Assembly: GCF_026151205.1 (NCBI RefSeq)
Contig: NC_087082.1
Coordinates: forward strand, 2,198,001 to 2,262,000
Source of the DNA: Bolinopsis microptera
Taxonomy: Eukaryota > Ctenophora > Tentaculata > Lobata > Bolinopsidae
Length of the DNA stretch: 64,000 bases
Reading direction: 5' to 3'
The position numbers and the translations under genes were made by a program. The notes under the pieces are model-generated. The model ran no database searches, was not told the origin of the DNA, and saw nothing but the letters and a program-made list of their open reading frames with translations. Positions 48,165 to 62,700 of the stretch are shown in pieces; the stretch's first letter is position 1; each line of letters opens with the position of its first letter.

Positions 48165-49740
48165 GACAGATACCATGTTGGCAAACCAGACAAGCCTTGC
48201 ATGGGAGGTGTAATCCTGTCACCTGATCTGGAAATGTTTTTTGTGACTAGGGTACTTTTTTTTGTCACCACTGATCTACATTCACGATTAAAATTCGGTT
48301 TACACGGCTTTTCATAGTTCTTGTTAAAATTTAGAGTTTCGAAATTGGTCGGATATAAGTTATAACATATAACTGCTGATAATATAGGTAAATAATATAA
48401 TCGTACCCATAAACCGAGGATATTAGAAATAAAAATGAGTAGACATTGTCATGCTAACCATGTTAGCCTGCATTCGTATAAGACTGTACTACATTTTAAA
48501 ACCAGCTGTCAAATTCAATACCCTTTAGAAATTCTTATATACGAGTGATACTTGAGGAAAACGCAGCTTTGACAATGAACCCCTGAGAATCAGAAACTAC
48601 TAAACAGTTTTAGGGAAATCAATCAAAGTTAACCGAAAATCACCAAATAGTTATTACAGGACTAACTCAGGGTGGTTTGGCATACAAACATTATGGTAGA
48701 TCAGCCGCTGTGTCCATGTCCTTGATAAAACTAGAAAGCATAAAAGTCCCCAAGCAGTGTACATTCATACAACGTCGTGGTGGACTTTGTCAATTAATTA
48801 GTCACTGTAGTAGGATCAAGGGTTTTAAATCTGGTTCGGATAAGCGAATGTCCGTTTTCTAGAACACCTGAGAACTCTTGAGTGATAACAGTTTTCCCCC
48901 CGTTACTCGTATTTTCTAAATTTATCAGCTAAAAACACTTTTTCTGGTTCTGCTTGTATCGGTTAACAATTCCTTACAGCTCTTGCCCTTTTGGAGCAAT
49001 ACTCCTTTCCCTTCTTGTCCTTCACCCTTCGGCACTTTTCGATCTGATCCAGGCAACTCACCGTACCGATAAGAAGTGTTTTACAGACCGCATTATTTCC
49101 ACTTTTTTCGTCCAGATCTGCTCAGTGTCTCGGTCTTCTCGGCTTGCTCTGAGCACAGTTTGTACTTACCTTGTTGGTACAGCTGACAACCGTGGTACAA
49201 GGCATCCTGATATCTTCAAAACAGAGACTCGGGCAATCACCCTCCAGTTCATTGCAAGACATCAGACTCTGGTGACAATACGACCCAGCAGAGCTGAGCA
49301 CTCCACACATACCTACATCTCCAACTACAGCAGGTTTCTGAGACTGCCACCCTCAACCTTACCTCCATGTTTGTGATAGAAACACTCCACATACTGCATA
49401 CTGAGATAGGCACATTTCAACTCACCTCCTTTTCACAGGTGGCTTTCTCTTCCTTGGTCTGGGCACGTTTGCAGTGCTGGAACATGACGTAAAAATTTGA
49501 TTTCTCCCCGTTCTACAGCTAAACAAGATGGGATATCACTGGGTTCATACTCTTACCCCGGCAGAAGTGTTTGGTGAAGTGAAGTTTCGTGATACACTCG
49601 CCGTAGATTTCCCGGAAGCATTTTCTCTGTTCAGCGGGATTTTTTAGAGAGTTGCACGTGTCTACCTCCACTCGGCACTTTGAAACACCCATCGCTGTTA
49701 CTTTGCATTGGGTGAAGGTTTCTTTGGGACTGAACATTTA
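48165..49740 (-). CDS. Possible Cys-rich gene (partial, tentative exons)
   Basis: Minus strand. 49740-49546 encodes a segment with six Cys (VSKCRVEVDTCNSL, RKCFREIYGECITK) before a GG|GTAAGAG donor. 49485-49434 encodes HCKRAQTKEEKATCEKE before GTGAGT. 49346-49165 encodes a seven-Cys segment (SYCHQSLMSCNELEGDCPSL) ending AAG|GTAAGT, or reading on to a stop after ...RPRH. A candidate last exon near 48225-48165 has five Cys and a stop. The dense, regularly spaced Cys in one frame of successive segments suggests a secreted disulfide-rich protein. The first junction is out of phase as I read it, so the model is incomplete and no family is assigned. Confidence 0.35.
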
Positions 49741-49910
49741 GCCTCGATAGCTTGTTCGGCCTGTCGACCCAGTAGGTTTGCTTGGGATTTTACCCTGCAT
49801 CTTGCATCATCATGGTGCTTGTACAGTGGACTACAACTCTACGCTGCAATCGCTTGAGTCAACACCAAACGAGCACATAGTTTATCACGACGCTTTCGCT
49901 CCCCTTTCCG

Positions 49911-50010
49911 NNNNNNNNNNNNNNNNNNNNNNNNNNNNNNNNNNNNNNNNNNNNNNNNNNNNNNNNNNNNNNNNNNNNNNNNNNNNNNNNNNNNNNNNNN
50001 NNNNNNNNNN
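49911..50010. other. Assembly gap (100 N)
   Basis: 100 unknown bases, directly downstream of ADH exon 5, where the next ADH exon should lie. Confidence 1.
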
Positions 50011-50136
50011 CTGACTCCCCATCCTGACAGGGATTCTCAATTATTACTAACCACTCTTAGCAATCGGATATTTGTATCAATCTAGGTTAGAGTTCTGAAA
50101 CATCCGTCAAAATAGCAGCAAAGCGACGATGGTCTA

Positions 50137-54319
<4,183 letters not shown>

Positions 54320-54488
54320 TCATTCAGCTTCACCACCCATTCCACCAGACGTTGATAAAACTAACGGCGTTAAGCTTCCTTTCTCTATACTACTTCCAGG
54401 ACCCTTGTTGTAAACAGCCTCGGCCTGTGGCTGTGCCTCCCTGCGCCTCGTCCTACGCTTGCAGTGCTTACACGCCAATCCTATGATG
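54320..54488 (-). CDS. Lone terminal exon of an unrecognised gene
   Basis: After a CTTTATTCACAG acceptor the frame reads IIGLACKHCKRRTRRREAQP and continues about 35 residues to a TGA at 54320. A hydrophobic start, two Cys and an Arg/Lys cluster look like the cytoplasmic tail of a membrane protein. No upstream exon was identified between 54489 and 55351, which is AT-rich and otherwise empty. Confidence 0.4.
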
Positions 54489-55351
54489 CTGTGAATAAAG
54501 AGGAGAATTATGACTTTGCTATTATTAAAAGATTGATTGAAATAAATTTTCGTGCACATACAGAATGAATGGTTAATAATTTAATATATATGTAGACCAA
54601 GCTCTGTGCACGGGATGCTTCCTGGAAGAATCCAGTTCTTTTAGCGGGGCACCCTACCTAAAGCCAAATTGAGATATAATAATCATATTCCTAGAGAAAT
54701 AATCAGAAATCGAATACCAATCAAATAATATGATATATATGAGTAGTAACCATATTTACTATGCAAAATGCCCCAACCACATAGTGTAAATTTATATAGA
54801 ATTCAAATTCCATATCATCATTAAACCTCAATACCTAGTCAATATAATAGCCCAAGCAAAATTAAATAACTTCTTATATACCTTACTGTCATACTACAAA
54901 TTAATTAAACATTTGAAATCTGTTGACCAGAGAATAAATTTCTAAGCCTAATGCGAGTGAAATAATTTAGATGCAATAATGAATGCCTAATGTGAGTATC
55001 ATTTGTCAACGTCCTTGTAAAAAAGTCTGTACAAGAGATATGAGTAACTAATATAGAAGAAAAGAAAAAACAGGAAGTTGTCGTCTGTTGTAAAATAAAT
55101 AAAATATCTAGAATATAAATTAGAATATAAAATAACATTCAGTCAATGTGTCGTCAATAAACTGTACAATTATCAAATGTTAAAACTGGGAAGAAAAATC
55201 AACAATAAACTATTACAGGTTAGATGTTTACCTGAGTTCTATATCTTTCGATAGCAACTCCATCTATCAATCTGATTAGCAAGTCATTCTGTATTCCACC
55301 AGTACTTGTGATCCTGGTTGCAGCTTTCAACATGTTTTATGGGCCCAACAC

Positions 55352-57180
55352 TCAGCTTTCACAGTTTATGACTTCTGGCCTCCTTGCGATGTCGTAGCAG
55401 GTAGACCATTTCTTGTTGTCGCGGGCTAACCAGATTGTATAGGAACATCGAAGAGCGACCAAAGCAGCCTCATTCAGGGCTTTATTCTTCGTCCTCTTCG
55501 CCAATCCAAAGTAGTTAAATAGAGCTGGTACAGTATGGTGCCAGAAGCCCCTACACCCAATCTCTACCGTAAAGAGCAGAGCTTTCCAACCGCACCCGTC
55601 GATGCCAGGAATCAGCTCTCTGTTGTAGCGTGCTTCTTTACGTGCTACTTGGTCACTGAAGTTACTCTCGTCACCACAAGTCAGTTCAATCAGAACTACT
55701 TCTCTCAAACTATCCGACCATACTACAATGTCGGGTCTCTCCGCTGTGTTGTAGATGTGCTGTGGGAACTGGGCAGGTAGTGTATCCTCGTCCCATATCA
55801 GCTTCCAGTCTTTCGCTCTCTCAAAGGGCCTCTCCTTCCTCAACTTTGGCTTTGGGTGTTCATACTTCCCATCCTTCGACTTGAACCGTATCCATTCTTT
55901 GTCGGAGGTCGTGGAACCTGAGGAATTGTACATCTTGAGTTGGTCAAGCAAGGCTCCGGCTATAACACGTAGGACGTTGTCATGTCTCCAGTTGTACCTT
56001 TTGGAGTTTCTTGCTACACTGCAGACGGCTAGGATATGCTTGATGTTGCACGTCTTCCATCCACAAAGTGCACAATTTCCTGTACTCGAGTAGTTCCACA
56101 ATTTCATGTTTGCAGGGGTATTAGCCACGTCGTGTGTCGAGTTTAGGTGGAATTTAAGGAGAGCCGGGCTTATAGGCTTCTACAACTTTGGTGTCATCAC
56201 TGTTCTTCAGGGCGTGTCCCTTTGATACCTGAAGAGACTTGTATAAGTCACTCAGCTTCTTCAAGTTTAGCCCGAAGTAATCCTTGCTCCTGTACAGGAC
56301 TGTCACAGTAATTGATCTAGTAACACCCAACCACTTCTTCAAGAATCTGGTGCAGATAGCATCCAGTTCGTACACAAAACTTACAGGAAGGTTGTAAATC
56401 ATCAGATCCCAGGACATCTTGCTAGTCAGCATGTTATTGTAGATCCAACACTTCATGACACCGTTGAGACCACACTCATCCACTGTCTGAAACAGAGTTT
56501 TTAGTTTGTCTTCAATCCGTTGTTTAGTGTCATTTAACCCTAGATCGACATAGATCCAGTGGCCCAGGAACTTAATCGGGTTGTTTCCTACATAGCTGAT
56601 TATCTGGCCGTCAATCAATATCTCTGGGTCATAAGCCTGGTACGTACCATCTATCACCTTCATTCCCAGGGAGACACACTTGCTAGGCTTGGCCTTCATT
56701 TTCCTACTCCAATCCAAAAACTGCTCCATCAACTCTATCTGCTTCTTTACCTTCTCTAGTCTGGAGGACATAAGTGTTAGGTCATCTGCAAAAGCCTGAT
56801 TCGATGTAGGTTGCGAGCTAAAGGAGGGCTTATAACCCAGTTCTTTTTGATCTTGTAGAAGATCTAACAGTAAGTTGAATACAATCAGGAACAACACTAC
56901 TGAAAGAGGGTCTCCTTGAAAGAGGCCTAACATGTAGTAGAACCAATTTGACTTCCAGTCTTTGGTTACCACCCTTACAATCAGTTCATCATAGTACTTA
57001 AACATGTAATCTATGAGCCATTCAGGGAATTTGTAATGCCGGAGGGCATAGAGGATCAAGTTGTGTGGGACCCTGCCATATGCATTCATTAAATCCACCC
57101 AGACAACGAATATCTGACGTCTAGTAGATTTGGCGTCTTTTAGTTCTTCCATAAGCACTTGGGTGTGTTCAAGACAACCA
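55352..57180 (-). mobile_element. RLE-type non-LTR retrotransposon (R2/NeSL-like), 5' truncated, frameshifted
   Basis: The first part (57158-56154) is reverse transcriptase: VWVDLMNAYGRVPHNLI, GLFQGDPLSVVLFLIVFN and the catalytic AFADDLTLMS. After a one-base shift near 56165 a second part (56150-55352) continues. It has a CCHC finger (CALCGW...HILAVC) followed by RHDNVL and a PD-(D/E)XK nuclease (RPDIVVWSD...VLIELTCGDES). RT followed by CCHC and a restriction-like endonuclease defines the R2/NeSL/Hero-type group, in contrast with the APE-type element at 16.2-19.7 kb. The 5' end is lost at about 57180, so the RT N-terminus and DNA-binding fingers are missing. It is dead as given. Confidence 0.9.
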
Positions 57181-57210
57181 GGAGTCTTCTACAGTCACCA
57201 AAAAAAATAC

Positions 57211-57305
57211 TAAGTATGATAAGTTAATAAATTAAATGTGGTCTACAAAACTACCACTAAGTATAATAGGTCAATAAATTAAAAGTGGTTTATAAAACTA
57301 CCACT
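57211..57305. repeat. Two 47-bp tandem units, each with a hairpin
   Basis: TAAGTATGATAAGTTAATAA begins at 57211 and a close copy at 57258. Each unit ends in an inverted repeat GTGGT..ACTACCAC. It lies between two retrotransposon remnants and may be the tail repeat of one of them. Confidence 0.75.
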
Positions 57306-57444
57306 GTGGGAACCCCTTCTCCAGTTAAAACATGTCAGTCATGTGCAAAATCAATCAGAATGGTAAGGTGGTAAAAAAGGGAATATCTTTTCGATACATC
57401 AATTATATATGCCTCATATCAGATTTAAAAGAATTAGAAGTTAC

Positions 57445-58035
57445 TTAGTTATCAGCGACTATGATTGCAGTGTAAAATTTGTCATATGAATTGTCGACGG
57501 TATAATTAGGGTCTGTTGTTATAGATGATAGTAGCTGTTTCTTATACGAATCACTAAAGCTTTTAACATCGGGCAGATTTCGTAGATCTGTTGGAACATT
57601 ATTCCAACATTTTGCCCCCAAGTATTGAAAGTTTTTATGTGATGTTGATCTATTGACATAAAGGTTGCAGCTTTCGCCGCTCCTACTACCTCCTGATGTG
57701 TAACTAAATTTGTTCATAAAGTTTGTAGGACAATTGTCATGGATGATTCTAAACATATAATTTGACAGATGAAGTTGTCGTCTAAGATGGAGTGGTAACC
57801 ATTTCATGTCTCTATAAACATTAAGGCTGCTCTCTGTTTTTGGAACGTTGAGAGCTATTTTGGCTACCTTTTTGTACAGAGTGTCAAGTTCAGCAAGTTT
57901 TGTCTTGCCAGCTCTACAATAGATTGTGTCTAAATAATCGAATTGTGGCAACATGAGTGCATTGGCAAACATTTTCCTATATTTAATGGGCCCACCGCTA
58001 GAAAGTCGAGAACCCAGGAACCAGGTTCTTAGCAA
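57445..58035 (-). mobile_element. LINE 3' fragment (post-RT region)
   Basis: A 196-codon open frame contains LMLPQFDYLDTIYCRAGKTK, LDTLYKKVAKIALNV, MKWLPLHLRRQLH, YMFRIIHDNCP and AKCWNNVPTDLRNLP. This pattern is typical of the region after the RT domain in CR1/L2-like LINEs. The YADD core is absent, so the copy is 5' truncated. It differs from the element at 16.2 kb and so belongs to another family. Confidence 0.85.
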
Positions 58036-59722
58036 AATCTTGCCTAAAATAATGTTTGAATCTTCATTTTAACGTTTTTTGCTCAATTTGCCACCTTTCA
58101 CCTGCACTATTAAGATAAATGCCAGAAATCACTTCACATGTGGTAAAAAATAATTTGGAAAAAAATGTAATTTGGAATTTTTTTAGTGGAAAACGCGACA
58201 GACATATCGATATTAAGTATAAACTTTGGCGCAAAACGCGCAACAGGTTCCTGATGCGCGTCAAAGCCGCGCACAGTTACCTGTATTCTAATTGCCTTCG
58301 TTCTTCAGCAAACGGGTTCCTGTGCTGAAGAACGTCTAAAAATAGCATCCACGTGGGTTGTGTGCTCGAAGCTGCTCTTCTCGGTTAAAATGCAACGTTT
58401 TCGGTATCAATTTCTATTTTAACTGTCTTTTAACAGGAAGTGGCATTGATAGCGGATGTGTAACCTGTTAATCTGATGGATATCGATCACTGCGGTAGTG
58501 GGATGGATCAAACATGAAGAGAAATCAAAAATTGGCCGCTGAATTGATTAGCTATTATATGAATTCTCCTATTTCATGTTAGTTATATCAAATAAGCGTT
58601 TAATAATATCTTCTAATTTTGACTTTCTGACGGACGGGTAATTGAATCTCGATTGGCCGATTGTTCATCGATAATTAACCCAAAACAAATTCCAGGAACT
58701 AACGATTGATATTACGAGTGAACCCTCGCCCAGGCAAGCTTCCCCTCCAATTACACTTCCTTGCCTAGCTACCTCTCCAACCCAAAGAGATGATAAAAAC
58801 GCATATCTCGGTGGTAATCAAATTGTTAGGAGATGGTGTGTTTTGTCAGATCCATTAATAGACTGAAACATTTCGCCAGCTGTCAACACAGAAAATAACC
58901 CCCAAATAGTTTAGGGGAAATAATAAGACGCCTTTAGTTGGAGTTTGCGTTAAATCGGGGTTTTGATTGTTCTGTTAATTGTTATTAAGCAGCGAAATCT
59001 ATGTTAAAGTTTGATCTTAATTTAGTGGTTGTTTTCATTTAGAACTTTTAAATATTTCAAAACTGTAGGAGTATCATATCACATACAATGTTCTCCTTTA
59101 ACGTGACAACAAATCTGATATTACCGTATTACTAAGGATTATTAGGCAGTTAAAGAACTGTAACTTTACGAAACTTTTAGATGTTAAATTCAGCCTGTTA
59201 TTTACATTTAAACAAGAGTGATACATTTTCAGATATAATTGTCAGTATTTCTGAAACTGATCAACTTCAAAAGCATACGTGTTTTAAGACAAGTTACACG
59301 TGTTCATTATACGTCAACGACAATATCTTTGCATATTCTTCAGTTTTAATACTTTCAACACTACCAATTATAACAAATAATATGATATCATGCATATGAT
59401 GTTGTAACATTGAACCGTTGAATAGTTTCTTACCTGATATAAGCCTTTTCCTTGTCGCATCAAACGGGATCAATAGAAATTTACCTAAGAAAGAATTTCA
59501 ACCATTCTACTCGTAAATAATATTCCAATCCGGATTTTACATATAATCCATCCCTATATGGACCCTCAAACTTGAGTACTGAGTATTAGGTTTAGTAAGT
59601 TTTGTTTTCGTAATTAGTTTTATTCAGTATGATACAGAAGGAATGTATTTAATGTAGTTATTGACTATTGAGGAGTCCTTACTCTCCTCACGTCCGTAAA
59701 TGGAGTTTGCTTTCTACCATAC
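58036..59722. other. Spacer upstream of the zinc-finger gene
   Basis: A perfect 12-bp stem with 12-nt loop lies at 58299-58334 (CGTTCTTCAGCA / TGCTGAAGAACG). Otherwise AT-rich DNA with no coding exon recognised. Confidence 0.5.
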
Positions 59723-62700
59723 ATGTTTTCAACCATCAATAATATGTTGACGTTAGCTTCGTACACTGTATTTTCTAAAGGTCAATCAATGTTTAGGACA
59801 GAAAATAAAAGAATAGTGATGAAATTTACTTGTGAGTGTGGTTTTGCTGGAAGAAAGAAGGATGGAGTAAAGAAGAACGATAAGACGAGTCATGAAAAGA
59901 GTAGGCATGGGTAAGTAATAGGGGAACTAATTGGCGACACAATTGTCAATAATCATCAAACAATTAACTAACATATTACATAAACATTGGCCGAACATAT
60001 CCAATGTTAAGCACTAAAGATTCCATATAGCAATTAGACGTTGTTCAGTGTTCAGTGTTCACATATTATGTATTCCTTTTTGGTCCATATTTAACCCGCC
60101 TTCATCCCCTGTAATCAGTTGTACACATTATTATAGGTATTGCGTTCAAATTAAACAATTAGCGTAATCCCAAAGAAACGCCCTCCCTCCCCCTCAGTGA
60201 TTACGTAATATTATAATTGTACGACCCCAAAGATACAAAAGTATTTAAAAAGTACATCCTATCCAGACTTTCGAAACACCGTGTATAATATATAGTACAA
60301 ACATACTGTATAGTGTATACTGTATATCACCATCCGTTCTCTGATTGAAGAACACTCTAGAGTTTCAAAGTTACCACGGTTACAGCAGAATCGAAACATT
60401 TTACCGTTCTGACATTTGATAAAAAGTCACATCACATGATTATTTCTCATTCCAGGGGTAAATCTATGAGTTGGACACCCTTTGGAGTAGGAACGAGCCA
60501 GAGACTGACGGACCATTTTAATTTGATTGCTCGCCCCATGGTAAGTACTTTTGTTTTGCTTGACTTTTATGAACTTTAACTGAAAGGAACAAATTGTTGA
60601 TACGACAAAAAAACTTAAGAATTACAACTTATCGTTTTATCCCGTCCTTATTTAGTCGTATAATTTTGTTTAACAGACCTGTTGTTAGTGGAAATGACTA
60701 ACTTTCAACACAATCTCCGTGCTGCTTTTAAATGAGAAATTCTTCAGATTATTTCTGTGGGAAGCAGGTCAAGCTCATCTACAGCAAAAGCCCCAACGGT
60801 CCCAACACCATCTTTATCAAGTCCAGCGCTATCTGATCCAGTAGCCCCACAACCAGCTTCATCGGGACACGCACATCCAGTGGTCCTTCAACCAACTCCA
60901 GGTAGCCCCCAATCGCCTACAGCCGGTCCTTCGGGGAACCAAAGCATGGATTCGCAGTTTTCGTTGTTACAGCCAGTGAGCACTTCCCAAGTCGCTAGCT
61001 CAACAGTCTCCGACAACCCTGCTAATAACACACCAATCAGACTCGTGAACCAGATTGTAAGTATATTATTTATTTAATATTTACTTCTTACCGGAATTTA
61101 CCGTGATAAAAACTTCTAAACTTGTGAATTTAACTGCAAAGAAGACCTCTAACCTGCTAACCGTTATCAAGCACAAATAATTTTTTGTTTTAACTCAGAG
61201 ATAATATAAAAGTGACACAATGTCGAAATAGTGGTAAGAAAAAGCATCCAGCAATTCTAACGTAAAAACTGTTTTTAGCTTTAGCTTTGCAACCAGCATC
61301 CATGACCAGCATCCAGTTTATTCTTTGTGATTAGGATTTAAGCTGTTTGATACTGATGTAAACGCATTCGATATTAATCAAAATGCCATGCTGAATCGCT
61401 GATTGATGAAAATGTTACAATCATACTTCCACGATAATTAAAATAAATCTGGAAAAGGGAAAATCGTTGCAACTGTAAGTCACAAATCAAATAAGTAATT
61501 ATTCCTATGATTGAACTTTGCTGAATGATTTCACTGTCAGTTGTTGTTCAACTGGTACACTTGTACTTAACTGCACGCTGTTTAGTGTTTAACTGTCAAT
61601 CTTTTCTGTATCTGCTGTATTGTCTTGATTGAATATTCTTGTTTGCTTTTGAAATGTAAATCGCTCATAGAAACAAAAATGTATATGATTTTATAACAGG
61701 TTTTTACAGTACGGATTTTAATTTTTAAATATTTATACTGTACATAATTTACGTTATTTCTGTTTTCATGGTTTTGATAGCTTTAAATTGAACTTACCCG
61801 CAAGCTACATCTTTACCCTGACGAGGCGAGAGATAATATAATGTTAGCGAATAAGCTTTTAGCTTATAAAAGTTTATGATAATGCTAGCGTTGGCTCATC
61901 TGTATTCATCCATGCTCTAGTTCACTGAAATGCCGACAAATTATAAAATTAAAGCACTTCTTGTGGTGATAAATAGAAATCAGCTAAATTGATCGTTTCT
62001 GAGAATGATGGTGTTTTATTAATGTAAATTCCTGCAAAGCAACTTTACAATATCTTTCAGCGCCAGAAGAGTGGGAAAAGGAAAATGCTGAGACCTCCAA
62101 AGTCAGTAGACGACCTTGTGGTAGCTATGATCACACTTGCTGAGGGAATTGCGGAGGGCCAGTCCTCCTCGGCTCAAAGGATTGAACTAAAATCACTATC
62201 CCACAAGCTACAGTCGCAGATAAAAGTAAGTCACAGGTTTAAAGATTAGGAGGACGGGATTGATGACAACTGCGCGCGGACCATTCCTGTCATGTCAACG
62301 TAGATGATTAATTTTCTTTTTTACCATAATATTAAGTTTGCGCCTTCCATAAGTTGTTGAACTGGGGGTTCTAGGGGGTCTTTAATTATTGTCTAGGGGT
62401 CGTTCTCACATTACGTAATCAATTTTTGGACAAATCCCTCCCTATGTAATCAGTTTTACACATAGCTTAAGCTATTGTGTCAAAATTACACTAGCGTAAT
62501 CATTTGGAAACTCCCCTCGGCTGATTTCGTAATATGTGAACGACCCCTAGAGGCTTAGACAATAATCATAGGGAAATGCCGTCCAAGTTTACATGAAAAT
62601 AGTGTTAAAGCCGGCTTCTTTCTTTTTACTCGGAACATCTCTTCTGGATCAAACATCATGTACTGTGTAGCGTGTTCTTGGTTAAGTTGATTTTTCACTA

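Noticed and set aside
47973..48176. Missing ADH exon (VSVVGV segment on the minus strand)
   Set aside because: The short VSVVGV and TNQPQL similarities are not supported by an acceptor in the right phase, and the rest does not align.
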